Positions 1-5,882 are shown, numbered from the stretch's first letter. The stretch: 7,534 nt of DNA from Ramlibacter tataouinensis (GCA_002427815.1 DIZF01000074.1:4690-12223), one strand, 5' to 3'. The notes: generated by a model not told the origin, from the sequence alone. Numbers and translations are program-made.

Positions 1-47
1 AATTCGGGCGTGTCTACCTTCAGTTCTCGTATTCAGGAGGTCGCGAC

Positions 48-188
48 ATGGGGAAGAAGCCTCATCTTGGAACCCTCGGAAATTTGGGCGAGAACGGGGT
101 CCGACACTTTGAGGCCGGCCCACTCGCTCTACAACGTATCGACCTGCTTCGCACCGCCACTTCGCGCTCCGCCCAGGCTCATACCTGA
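48..188 (+). CDS. Small unrecognised ORF (46 aa) with a strong ribosome binding site; possibly the end of a longer gene
   Basis: The ATG at 48 is preceded by a perfect AGGAGG (35-40) seven bases upstream, the best Shine-Dalgarno match in the window. The frame runs MGKKPHLGTLGNLGENG... and ends at TGA 186-188. The product is basic at the N-terminus and glycine-rich in residues 8-17, with no signal peptide or membrane segment. I do not recognise the family. The same frame is open from base 3, so this could instead be the last 61 codons of a gene entering from the left, with the AGGAGG coincidental. It points away from the TA island and converges on higA1. The C-terminus (TSRSAQAHT) looks like low-constraint sequence, so a truncated or decayed gene is also possible. 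Confidence 0.35.
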   Translation: MGKKPHLGTLGNLGENGVRHFEAGPLALQRIDLLRTATSRSAQAHT

Positions 189-206
189 ATTGGAAACGAC
201 TGCACT

Positions 207-241
207 GCCGGGTGGCCGCTACCGGGCCGCTGCCGCCCGGC
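207..241. repeat. GC-rich inverted repeat (10-bp arms)
   Basis: GCCGGGTGGC (207-216) faces GCCGCCCGGC (232-241) across a 15-base loop, with one mismatch that is a G-T wobble on one strand. It lies 18 bases after the stop of the small plus-strand ORF and 100 bases beyond the end of higA1. There is no following T run, so it is not a clear intrinsic terminator. The rest of 189-342 holds no convincing gene; a shorter CACGCG/CGCGTG hairpin sits at 268-285. Confidence 0.4.
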
Positions 242-285
242 TCCTCGCAGGCGGCCATAGCCGCGCTCACGCGCGCCCACGCGTG

Positions 286-307
286 AAAAACAGTCCACAA
301 TGGGCTG
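286..307 (-). terminator. Weak candidate intrinsic terminator of the higBA1 operon
   Basis: Read on the minus strand, CAGCCCA-TTG-TGGACTG forms a seven-pair stem with one internal mismatch and a three-base loop. It is followed at once by a T5 run (290-286), about 36 bases after the higA1 stop codon. The stem is short and imperfect, so termination efficiency is doubtful. The position and the T run are what support it. Confidence 0.3.
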
Positions 308-342
308 AAATACGCAGTTGGCCGTGTGTGAAATGCGGTGTT

Positions 343-678
343 TCAAGCAATTGCGAGCGTCAGGTGGCCCACCGGCCGGCGAGTGGGCCTGACCTTGATC
401 TCGATGTCGTAGCCCAGACGGTTCAGGCAATCCATCAACTTGCGCTCGGACAGGTTGGCAAAGTCTCCTCGAAGCATCGCGGACACCTTGGGCTGAGGGA
501 TCCCCATGCGGTGGCCGGCTTCGTCCTGCGTCAGGCCGAACTTGCGAATGGCCCGGGTGATTTCGATCACCAGGCCCGATTTGATCTTGAGTTTCTCGGC
601 ATCGGGCAGACCCAGATCGGCAAATACGTTGCCCGAACCGGTTTCAATTTCGATACCTTCAATAACGCGCTTTGCCAT
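343..678 (-). CDS. higA: HTH (XRE-type) antitoxin of a RelE/Gp49-like TA pair
   Basis: This 111-residue protein is the probable antitoxin and autorepressor for the toxin gene just upstream. An N-terminal stretch (about 1-35) is likely the toxin-facing part. It is followed by a helix-turn-helix at about residues 40-75 (GLTQDEAGHRMGIPQPKVSAM), then NLSERKLMDCLNRLGYDIEIKV, which is typical of the HTH_37 group of XRE-like antitoxins (COG5606 type). The start at 678 has a good site, AAGGAG on the minus strand at about 691-686, inside the toxin gene. The toxin and antitoxin reading frames overlap by 20 bases, so they are co-transcribed and probably translationally coupled. The order toxin then antitoxin is that of higBA-like modules. 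The gene symbol is by family analogy; related pairs are also filed as relE/xre. Confidence 0.85.
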   Translation of the reverse strand: MAKRVIEGIEIETGSGNVFADLGLPDAEKLKIKSGLVIEITRAIRKFGLTQDEAGHRMGIPQPKVSAMLRGDFANLSERKLMDCLNRLGYDIEIKVRPTRRPVGHLTLAIA

Positions 679-1036
679 GTTCCATCTCCTTGGCGAGCGC
701 CTCGGCCACCTTCAGCCGGGCGCGAATCATCTCCATGTCCTCCTTCGGCGTCGCAATTCCGCTCCTGCTCTTTTTCTGGAAGCAATGGAGGACAAACACG
801 GCATCTTCGAACTTGACTGTGTAGACCGCCCGGTAAGTCCCGCCCGCGTCGTCCTCGACGACTTCCAGCACACCAGCACCGCCAAAGCCCTTGAGAACCT
901 TCGCCGCCCCGTGCTGTTCCCCATGCTGGGCGAAGTCCAGGGCATGGCCGAAGAACTTTCGCACCGGTGTCGGAAGCGCCATCAGGTCTTTCTTGCTGCT
1001 TCCGATCCAGACGAGCGGCTTGTCTTGGTCGACCAT
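659..1036 (-). CDS. higB: RelE/HigB-superfamily toxin, phage Gp49-like
   Basis: A 125-residue protein of the Gp49-like HigB family (PF05973 type), probably a ribosome-associated mRNA endonuclease like other RelE-fold toxins. Diagnostic stretches are PLVWIGSSKKDL (7-18), AAKVLKGFGGAGVLEVVEDD (44-63), TYRAVYTVKF (67-76) and VLHCFQKKSRSGI-TPK (82-98), followed by a C-terminal helix (RARLKVAEAL). Length is normal and the frame is intact. The basic residues in KKSRSG (88-93) sit where RelE-fold toxins carry their catalytic or RNA-binding side chains; this is inferred from the family. The start at 1036 has no Shine-Dalgarno: a perfect TATAAT ends six bases before the ATG, so the transcript may be leaderless. 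Its antitoxin follows with a 20-base overlap. Expression is probably repressed by the toxin-antitoxin complex. Confidence 0.87.
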   Translation of the reverse strand: MVDQDKPLVWIGSSKKDLMALPTPVRKFFGHALDFAQHGEQHGAAKVLKGFGGAGVLEVVEDDAGGTYRAVYTVKFEDAVFVLHCFQKKSRSGIATPKEDMEMIRARLKVAEALAKEMEHGKARY

Positions 1037-1042
1037 GGATAA

Positions 1043-1071
1043 ATTATACCTGAACTGATATTAACTGACGT
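1043..1071 (-). promoter_or_regulatory. Promoter of the higBA1 operon
   Basis: On the minus strand a perfect -10 box TATAAT lies at 1048-1043. With a 17-base spacer the -35 position (1071-1066) reads ACGTCA, which matches TTGACA at only three positions. Seven bases below the -10 is the A of the higB1 ATG, so transcription would start at or next to the start codon. The remainder of 1072-1168 shows no other gene or clear site. Confidence 0.55.
1053..1068. repeat. Direct repeat AACTGA x2 in the higBA1 promoter; candidate operator half-sites
   Basis: AACTGA occurs at 1053-1058 and again at 1063-1068, ten bases (one helical turn) apart, within the spacer and -35 zone of the higBA1 promoter. This placement suits binding of the HTH antitoxin or TA complex on one face of the helix. 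Role inferred from position only. Confidence 0.4.
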
Positions 1072-1168
1072 GGCGATGGGGCTCCTCACCGTTTGATATC
1101 TTCAGGAGACGCCTGCGCGGTATGCACAGGTATTGACACAGTGGTGATGCAGCTCTTGATCTTGCCAA

Positions 1169-1501
1169 TCAAGCCCCAAGCGCAAATCGCACATCCTTTC
1201 GCGCCAATTCTTCTATCGTTGGCACCTCTTTGGCGATCTGCTTAGCAACGGCTTTCTCTGCCAGTTTGAGGTCATACGCGACCTGCAGGTTCATCCACGA
1301 CTTGGCATCACCGCCAAAGAAGCGGGCCAGACGCAATGCTGTGTCCGGCGTAACCCCCCTCGTCTCTCGCACAATCTCATTCACACGCGCCGGCGGTACG
1401 CGCAAAGCCTTGGACAATGCATGGGCCGACAAGCCCAAGGGGTTCAAATACTCTTCCCGCAGGATCTCGCCGGGGTGGATGGGGCGCATTCCATTTCGCA
1501 T
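1169..1501 (-). CDS. higA: HigA-family antitoxin (addiction module antidote, XRE HTH)
   Basis: A 110-residue antitoxin and autorepressor of the classical HigA family. It opens MRNGMRPIHPGEILREEYL (the HPGEIL signature), has an HTH over about residues 22-50 (LSAHALSKALRVPPARVNEI), then the strongly conserved TALRLARFFGGDAKSWMNLQ-AYDL block (54-78) and a charged C-terminal helix. I prefer the ATG at 1501 to the GTG at 1528 because AAAGGA (1512-1507) sits five bases upstream and the family starts here. It follows the toxin with a 35-base gap. The gene is intact, although the partner toxin has a broken frame. A 31-bp piece of its conserved block (1308-1338) is repeated exactly at 3223-3253. Confidence 0.92.
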   Translation of the reverse strand: MRNGMRPIHPGEILREEYLNPLGLSAHALSKALRVPPARVNEIVRETRGVTPDTALRLARFFGGDAKSWMNLQVAYDLKLAEKAVAKQIAKEVPTIEELARKDVRFALGA

Positions 1502-1536
1502 AGCTATCCTTTCTACCTTTCTGGCCACTGAACACC

Positions 1537-1817
1537 TCAGTGGTAATCGACGATCTCAACGTCCTTTGGTCCTTCCGCGGTCCATACGAAGCACACACGC
1601 CACTGGTCGTTGACGCGGATGCTGTGCTGGCCACGTCTAGCCCCCCCAGCGCTTCAAGCCGATTACCAGGGGGCGACTTCAGAAACGCCAGTGTCACAGC
1701 ACTGTCGAGCATCTGCAGCTTGCGCTCAGCGACGGCTTTGAAATTGCCGAACTTACTGGACTTGCCTGTCGTGAACAGCTCCTCGGTGTCCTTACAGTTG
1801 AACGACTGGATTGACAT
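1537..1817 (-). pseudogene. higB: HigB toxin with a -1 frame disruption in a G7 tract
   Basis: The first 59 codons read as HigB (MSIQSFNCKDTEELF..., ...KSPPGNRLEALGG), then the frame changes at a run of seven G (minus strand, 1647-1641). If one base is re-read or restored, the rest continues as HigB: RGQHSIRVNDQWRVCFVWTA, then EGPKDVEIVDYH and TGA at 1537-1539. That gives a 93-residue protein, the normal size for the family. Without the shift the zero frame runs on to 1377, giving 146 residues with an unrelated tail and losing the C-terminal DYH region that is functionally important in HigB ribosome-dependent RNases. The codons at the tract are CTG GGG GGG, an in-register X-XXY-YYZ type heptamer for -1 slippage. 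It could be a dead gene, a phase-variable or frameshifted gene, or a sequencing error. The start at 1817 has no Shine-Dalgarno; a TACGAT -10-like box ends six bases before it. Confidence 0.85.
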
Positions 1818-1823
1818 GCGAAC

Positions 1824-1852
1824 ATCGTAGCACGTTTATCGATAAGCGGTAA
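1824..1852 (-). promoter_or_regulatory. Promoter and palindromic operator of the higBA2 operon
   Basis: On the minus strand TACGAT (1829-1824) and TTACCG (1852-1847) are separated by 17 bases. Each is only a partial match to the sigma-70 boxes. The spacer contains the perfect palindrome TTATCGATAA (1836-1845), a good position for HigA to block polymerase. The -10 lies six bases above the toxin ATG. The promoter begins within the 36-base gap after the yjjJ stop codon. Confidence 0.5.
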
Positions 1853-1853
1853 G

Positions 1854-3191
1854 TTAATCTGACCGGCCCCTCGCCACCGGATTCGGGCCAGGCACGTCGG
1901 GACGACGTTTCTCCGCCATGTCTGCGGCAACGCGGCGCAACTTGTCACTGGCGCCGTCGCATTTGGCCAAACGATTCCAGAACACCTCTGCAAGCGGCGC
2001 GGCTCGCGAGGCAAGGGCTGCATCTTCCAGCGCGAACGGCGTGTATTCCTGAACGCCGCCCTGTAGCGGATCCGGCCGCCAGCGCATGGGAAGCATGTCG
2101 TAGACGGGTGCCAACTCGAATCGCCCCCGCCGCACACCCTCCATGGGAACGAACAACGCCAGGTTGGCGCTGTGCATGTCCGTGTTGCCGATGAGCCTGC
2201 CGAAGTCACGGATGATGCTCACGGCGTCAGCGTGCTGGGAGCTCAGGCATCCTCGGTTCGCAAGCGCGAGGCTCGTTTCGACCCAGTTGCGGTACGCACC
2301 CTGGACGAATGCTTCATGCGCCTTGCCGATGGAGACAACGTGCCGCCGGCCGGTCAGGCCGATGCGATCGAAGCGCTCAGAGATGAGGTAGGTCCGCTGC
2401 GCGGTGCGCACGATGCGCGACCGAGCCGCGCTGAAGCCGTGCTCATTGAGGGTCTCGCTGGCCAGTTGCTCCGCATGCAGCAGGTCGGACCAGCGCCTGC
2501 CGCCAGGTGTCTGGATCGGCGGTGTGAACTTGACGATCACGTGCCCCGGGAAAACGGCAAGGAATTTCGGCTGCTCTCCGCCGGCGGATGAGCCGGCCGC
2601 AAGCGTGGTGGCCACGCGTGCGGCCGCCGCGTCCAGTGCCTCGAATAGCGAACCTTGCTCAAGCCGCAGCGAGGAGGCGCAGGCGTCTTGCACGCCGAGC
2701 GTCATCGCTCCGGGTGCGTCGTGGACTTGCAAGGCCGCATAGAGCACAGTCTCCAGCGACCATCGATCCGGCTCGGCTTCCACTCCCAAGGCAGCCATGG
2801 AACGGGCTGCCAGGCGGCCGAGGAAGCCTTCTGCGCGCAACGGAGACAGGTACCAGGGAAGTGATGAGCCCGCGAAGTCTCCGAACCTCGGTGAGTGGAC
2901 GTAAAGGGAGTCGTTGGCCAGGAAAGTCAGGGTGCCAACCTCGATGCGCGCGCCCTGCTCGTCGGTCCACCAGAGAGTGTGTTGGGGAGGCCGGCCGTGA
3001 ATAGATTTTCCGAGGCCATACCGGGTAGCGCGAGCCCGGCCTATGACCAGCACCTGGGGACCTAAGTCGGCAATGAGTCGCGAAACCGTGGGTTGACTCT
3101 TCCCTGTAGCAGCTTGAAGTTCGGCCGACGTGGCCGTGCCCTCAGAAGACAGGATTCCAAGGATGAGCTGATGTTCGGCTGTAAGCTGCAT
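1854..3191 (-). CDS. yjjJ: HipA-family toxin, YjjJ/HipH type (HTH fused to a kinase-like domain)
   Basis: A 445-residue protein close in length and layout to E. coli YjjJ. Residues 1-60 form a winged HTH (TSAELQAATGKSQPTVSRLI), followed by a HipA N-terminal-like region and then a HipA_C kinase fold. The glycine/serine loop is SSAGGEQPKF (201-210), ISERFDR is at 270-276, the catalytic loop is GNTDMHSANL (335-344; Asp338 and Asn343 as catalytic and metal-binding candidates), and the second metal Asp is in VYDMLPM (Asp365). All key positions are present, so activity is likely. YjjJ has no dedicated antitoxin in E. coli and its N-terminal HTH may do the DNA binding. The target is not established here. 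It stands alone between res (110 bp upstream) and higB2 (36 bp downstream). No Shine-Dalgarno is seen before the ATG. Confidence 0.88.
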   Translation of the reverse strand: MQLTAEHQLILGILSSEGTATSAELQAATGKSQPTVSRLIADLGPQVLVIGRARATRYGLGKSIHGRPPQHTLWWTDEQGARIEVGTLTFLANDSLYVHSPRFGDFAGSSLPWYLSPLRAEGFLGRLAARSMAALGVEAEPDRWSLETVLYAALQVHDAPGAMTLGVQDACASSLRLEQGSLFEALDAAAARVATTLAAGSSAGGEQPKFLAVFPGHVIVKFTPPIQTPGGRRWSDLLHAEQLASETLNEHGFSAARSRIVRTAQRTYLISERFDRIGLTGRRHVVSIGKAHEAFVQGAYRNWVETSLALANRGCLSSQHADAVSIIRDFGRLIGNTDMHSANLALFVPMEGVRRGRFELAPVYDMLPMRWRPDPLQGGVQEYTPFALEDAALASRAAPLAEVFWNRLAKCDGASDKLRRVAADMAEKRRPDVPGPNPVARGRSD

Positions 3192-3193
3192 CC

Positions 3194-3211
3194 ATGAATA
3201 TTAAATGAATA
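3194..3211. repeat. Direct repeat ATGAATA x2 just upstream of yjjJ; candidate autoregulatory site
   Basis: ATGAATA occurs at 3194-3200 and 3205-3211, an 11-base period, starting two bases upstream of the yjjJ start codon in an AT-rich stretch that must also hold its promoter (for example TAATAT on the minus strand). The N-terminal HTH of YjjJ is a possible ligand. Inference from position. Confidence 0.3.
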
Positions 3212-3222
3212 GATAAGTGGAG

Positions 3223-3253
3223 TCACCGCCAAAGAAGCGGGCCAGACGCAATG
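3223..3253 (-). pseudogene. Remnant of a higA gene (31-bp exact copy of the higA core)
   Basis: These 31 bases are identical, and in the same orientation, to 1308-1338 inside the intact higA. Read on the minus strand the local frame gives ITLRLARFFGGD, matching the HigA block TALRLARFFGGD; the preceding IT also resembles family members. Similarity stops sharply on both sides. Nothing else of a higBA pair can be recognised in the 110-bp gap between res and yjjJ. The likeliest reading is the stump of a deleted higBA module or the scar of a recombination through the conserved higA core. Confidence 0.7.
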
Positions 3254-3301
3254 TGATGGTGCGGCCGGCGGGATTTGAGTCGCGAGACGGTCGGCATCTT
3301 C

Positions 3302-4006
3302 TCAAACCTGCCGGAACTCGATCACCTCGGCATCGTGAGCCACAAGGACCAGGTCCTTGGTCGTCTTGCAGATCCACGTCTGCTGCAGGTTCGGCCGGGC
3401 GATGCGGAGGCTGGTCGGATCGAACACCGCGGCGCACAGGCCGCCGTCGCGCCGCGCCGACTCGTAGCGGATCGCTGCCACCGGAGGCCGCAGCTGCCGC
3501 ACGTGCGCAGCCAGCTCGTGACACGCGGAATAGTCCCGCGGGTTGCGCCACGATTCGCGGCGTGCGCTCCACGGCGCCACGGTGAGGTCCAGCTCCGAGC
3601 CGCTGAACCGCGCCTGAAAGAAGGTGTGCCCGGTGACCAGCTGCTCGTCGCGAAAGCCCTCCGAGTCCATGAAGAACCGCCACCGCCAGTACGCCAGCTC
3701 GGCGGCGACGGTTTGCGGCTCGTCGGCGCCGTACCACGCGCCAGGCTGCTCGGGCGGCCGGAACCTGGATGGCCAGGGCGAGACGTAGCGAAACGGCGTG
3801 GAAAGCAGGTAATGAGACCCGCTGGCTTCGGGTGGCAGCGGCGGCTTGCTGCCCTCAAGCAGCTGCTCGAGGAGTTCCTGCTCCCGCAGATCGTCGACCA
3901 GGCGCATGGTGGCCACCTGGTGCTGGGCCTCCACCCCGCGCCACAGATCACGCTCGGCGCCGCCGGCGGTGCGAAACCAGGCCTCCTCCCACAGGCCGCT
4001 GGTCAT
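3302..4006 (-). CDS. res: RES-family toxin (NAD+-degrading)
   Basis: A 234-residue RES domain protein. Characterised RES toxins (Pseudomonas, Photorhabdus, mycobacterial MbcT) kill or arrest cells by breaking down NAD+. Visible features are the N-terminal module LWRGVEAQHQVATMRLVDDL (21-40), then FRYVSPWPSRFRPPEQPGAWYGA (72-94) with the conserved Arg and Tyr92, TVAAELAYWR (99-108) with the conserved Glu103, and IRYESARRDGG (179-189) with the conserved Ser. The Tyr-Glu spacing of 11 matches the family. It is full length and intact. Its ATG shares four bases (ATGA, 4006-4003) with the stop of the upstream xre gene, giving translational coupling with the antitoxin made first. Confidence 0.92.
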   Translation of the reverse strand: MTSGLWEEAWFRTAGGAERDLWRGVEAQHQVATMRLVDDLREQELLEQLLEGSKPPLPPEASGSHYLLSTPFRYVSPWPSRFRPPEQPGAWYGADEPQTVAAELAYWRWRFFMDSEGFRDEQLVTGHTFFQARFSGSELDLTVAPWSARRESWRNPRDYSACHELAAHVRQLRPPVAAIRYESARRDGGLCAAVFDPTSLRIARPNLQQTWICKTTKDLVLVAHDAEVIEFRQV

Positions 4007-4389
4007 ATAAGGGCGCGCGCCCCGTCCAGGTACCGCACGACCCGGCTCAGGCCCTCGACGGTCTCGATCGCCTCACGAGGAGCCTGGTTGAACTCGCGGT
4101 TGAAGCTCGTCATCCAGAGTTTGCGATGGCGCTCGCTGTTCCCCACGAGCGCGTCCAGGGACCGGTACACGCGCACCAGGAGGGCGGCCAGCTCGGCTGA
4201 CTTGGTGCCCAGATCGAAGGTGCGGCCGCCGGCCGCCATACGCGAGATGGTGGACTCGCTCAGACCCACCGTCCGTGCCAGGGCGGCGTTGTTCAGGCCC
4301 AGCAGCTGCGCGGAGCGCAACGTGGCTTTCGTCAGAACAGCAGCGGCTGCCGCCGTGGGAGCCGCGCGCGACGCGATGCCGGTTGCCAT
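4003..4389 (-). CDS. xre: Xre antitoxin with MbcA/ParS/Xre toxin-binding domain
   Basis: The 128-residue cognate antitoxin of the RES toxin. After a low-complexity Ala-rich start (MATGIASRAAPTAAAAAV) comes an HTH (about 28-52: LLGLNNAALARTVGLSESTI) and the toxin-binding domain formerly DUF2384 (about 70-128: LVRVYRSLDALVGN, LWMTSFNREFNQAPREAI, VVRYLDGAR). The C-terminal tail of such antitoxins enters the RES active site and blocks NAD+ binding. I chose the ATG at 4389 rather than the in-frame ATG at 4494: AAGGA lies six bases upstream of 4389, a strong promoter lies just above it, and the extra 35 codons translate promoter DNA. The stop overlaps the res start by four bases. Confidence 0.92.
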   Translation of the reverse strand: MATGIASRAAPTAAAAAVLTKATLRSAQLLGLNNAALARTVGLSESTISRMAAGGRTFDLGTKSAELAALLVRVYRSLDALVGNSERHRKLWMTSFNREFNQAPREAIETVEGLSRVVRYLDGARALI

Positions 4390-4401
4390 GTCGTTTCCTT
4401 T

Positions 4402-4415
4402 CTGTATTTCTACAG
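4402..4415. promoter_or_regulatory. Perfect inverted repeat CTGTA-N4-TACAG; candidate Xre operator
   Basis: CTGTA (4402-4406) and TACAG (4411-4415) flank TTTC, immediately downstream of the xre -10 box and covering the predicted transcription start, between promoter and Shine-Dalgarno. It is a natural place for Xre or Xre-Res autorepression. A second palindrome, TTGCC-TT-GGCAA (4435-4446), overlaps the -35 box. Confidence 0.5.
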
Positions 4416-4417
4416 CA

Positions 4418-4446
4418 ATAATACACACATTTAATTGCCTTGGCAA
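4418..4446 (-). promoter_or_regulatory. Strong sigma-70 promoter of xre-res
   Basis: On the minus strand TTGCCA (4446-4441) and TATTAT (4423-4418) are each one base from consensus, with an ideal 17-base spacer. The predicted start is near 4411 and the leader is about 22 bases. It is one of the two best promoters in the window. The remaining 4447-4534 shows no gene I can support. Confidence 0.75.
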
Positions 4447-4534
4447 GCTCGGCGACCACTTCGTGCGCACGCGCTTGGGCAGGTTCTCATCCATCAGTGC
4501 CAGCCCGACCTCATCCTGGGACGTGTCGAGCAGC

Positions 4535-5881
4535 TCAGGGCGCCATGTCGTGCAGCTTTTCAGCTGAGGTCTTCAGGCCTTTGAAGATGGAGCTTGCAAC
4601 CTGTTGCGGAAAGCCCGCGGGCAGCCGCGCTGCAACCTCCTGGACGACTGAGTCAGTGCGCTCGAGGAGTCGGCCGATGATGGGCTCCGCGTCCTTGCCG
4701 TAACCGCACTGGCTGGCCATGGCATTGAAATGTCGCCGTTGGATGTCCTGAAAGAGGTAGTGCTTGTTCTTGCCCGTGATGGCCATGGCCATCTTGCCTT
4801 TGTGCCAGGACCACTGGTTGTCGGCATTGCCCTCGATGGGCCAAATCGACACCACGTCGTAAAGCGACGTCAGGTGATACCGGCCGCCGGGCAGCAACTG
4901 GATGCTGAAGTTCTTGGCATGCCCGTCGGGGGCTGCGAGCATCCAGAAGAGTATTTGGGCCGTGAGCAGCGTTTCCATGTCGGCGCGGGCGTTCTGCGAG
5001 TGCCGCAAAATTGCCGCGAGGTCTTTGACACCGGGTCCCCCATCTGCTTCGTATTTCAGGTGCGGCGGCTTGCCCAGCGCCTGGCAGAAGTCTTCCTGGG
5101 GCAGACGCATCCACCAGGTGCCCGATGAATGCAGACGGCGGTCAAAGCGTTCCACGCACAGTACGCGTTGCCGCCCGAAATCCATGATTCGACTGTTGGC
5201 CACTGGCAGCCCGTAGGCCTGCAGGATGTTCAGGCACAGCCACTCGTTTTCGACCGAGGTGGTCAGGTTTACCCTGCTGTTCCCAACGAGCCCCAAAGGG
5301 AGCTTGAGGATGTGGGTCGTTGGCGTGGCGCCGTGCGGAAGCATCCATTGATTCTTATGCCACAGGAGCGCCGTCTTCTCCTGAGCGCCGGCCAGGGAAA
5401 TCCGGAAGTCGTCTGCATCAAAACCCATCGTCATGAACGTGGAGTCCGCGGTAGTGGTCCTGACCAGGTACTGCTCGACATCCTCGTCGGTCATGGGCTT
5501 GCCTTCGATTTTGTCAAAGCCTGCCGGCTCGCCGTCCTCTGGCAGGAGTTGCACAGCGCCAACGCAATCGCGGCCGATGGCAGCCAGCAGGTCAAACGCG
5601 CCGGTTGAGGCGGCCTTCATCTTCGTGGCCAAGCGCCTTCGGATGGGTTCGCTGTCGGGAAGCAGGTTCTCGAAGTAGCTGTTGACACGGTCTCCCTTGA
5701 GCGGAAGGTTGTCCACTGTGAAGGGCAGAGACAGTGAGAGTGGTCGGCCAACGGTGGAAGCCGTCCAGGCGGCGGCGTACTCCAGTTCCATGTCACCGCG
5801 GGTTGGGATGCGCCACGTGCCGACGCGTTCGCCGTTCGACCAGACGGATAGTTCCCTGGAGTGTGGTTTGCGGCCCGCCAT
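4535..5881 (-). CDS. hipA: HipA serine/threonine kinase toxin
   Basis: A 448-residue HipA, close in length and motif order to E. coli HipA, which phosphorylates glutamyl-tRNA synthetase GltX, triggers the stringent response and promotes persistence. The N-terminal HipA domain (about 10-115) includes LPFTVDNLP and YFENLLPDSEPIRRR. The kinase part has the glycine loop ISLAGAQEKTALL (161-173), where Ser162 aligns with the autophosphorylated Ser150 of E. coli. It also has the TPTTHILKLP strand (187-195), VERFDRR (243-249), RLPQEDFCQALG (259-270), KYEADGGPG (276-284), the catalytic APDGHAKNFS (317-326; Asp319) and the metal-binding YDVVS (Asp342). All catalytic residues are present, so it should be active. 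CGGAG seven bases before the ATG is a fair ribosome site, lying inside hipB. The hipB stop is separated from this start by one base. Confidence 0.95.
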   Translation of the reverse strand: MAGRKPHSRELSVWSNGERVGTWRIPTRGDMELEYAAAWTASTVGRPLSLSLPFTVDNLPLKGDRVNSYFENLLPDSEPIRRRLATKMKAASTGAFDLLAAIGRDCVGAVQLLPEDGEPAGFDKIEGKPMTDEDVEQYLVRTTTADSTFMTMGFDADDFRISLAGAQEKTALLWHKNQWMLPHGATPTTHILKLPLGLVGNSRVNLTTSVENEWLCLNILQAYGLPVANSRIMDFGRQRVLCVERFDRRLHSSGTWWMRLPQEDFCQALGKPPHLKYEADGGPGVKDLAAILRHSQNARADMETLLTAQILFWMLAAPDGHAKNFSIQLLPGGRYHLTSLYDVVSIWPIEGNADNQWSWHKGKMAMAITGKNKHYLFQDIQRRHFNAMASQCGYGKDAEPIIGRLLERTDSVVQEVAARLPAGFPQQVASSIFKGLKTSAEKLHDMAP

Positions 5882-5882
5882 G

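Noticed and set aside
10..816. 268-codon plus-strand open frame across the left end
   Set aside because: It runs antisense through the well-supported higA1 and part of higB1; its composition is that of a shadow frame of GC-rich genes and no domain is recognisable.
1133..1138. Perfect TTGACA on the plus strand as a -35 box
   Set aside because: No -10-like hexamer occurs 15-19 bases downstream and no plus-strand gene follows.
1155..1173. CTTGAT-N7-ATCAAG hairpin over the higA2 stop codon as a terminator
   Set aside because: The arms are perfect but only six bases, AT-rich, and no T run follows on the minus strand.
1377..1817. 146-residue zero-frame product of higB2 as a genuine novel protein
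   Set aside because: After residue 59 the sequence is out of frame with the conserved HigB C-terminus and then overlaps higA in another frame, so the tail is not a real domain.
3254..3301. tRNA-like fragment suggested by GGGATTTGAGTC (a T-loop-like string)
   Set aside because: No acceptor stem, anticodon arm or matching T stem can be folded around it.
4390..4494. N-terminal extension of Xre from the ATG at 4494
   Set aside because: It translates the xre promoter and operator region; the ATG at 4389 has a proper ribosome site and fits the family.
1037..4534. Integron attC sites between the TA modules
   Set aside because: I looked for GTTRRRY/RYYYAAC core pairs flanking imperfect palindromes in the gaps and found no convincing pair; no integrase gene is present in the window.
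3275..4567. 430-codon plus-strand open frame
   Set aside because: It is antisense to res and xre, which have clear domains, a promoter, a ribosome site and a four-base coupled overlap; the long frame is a by-product of high GC.
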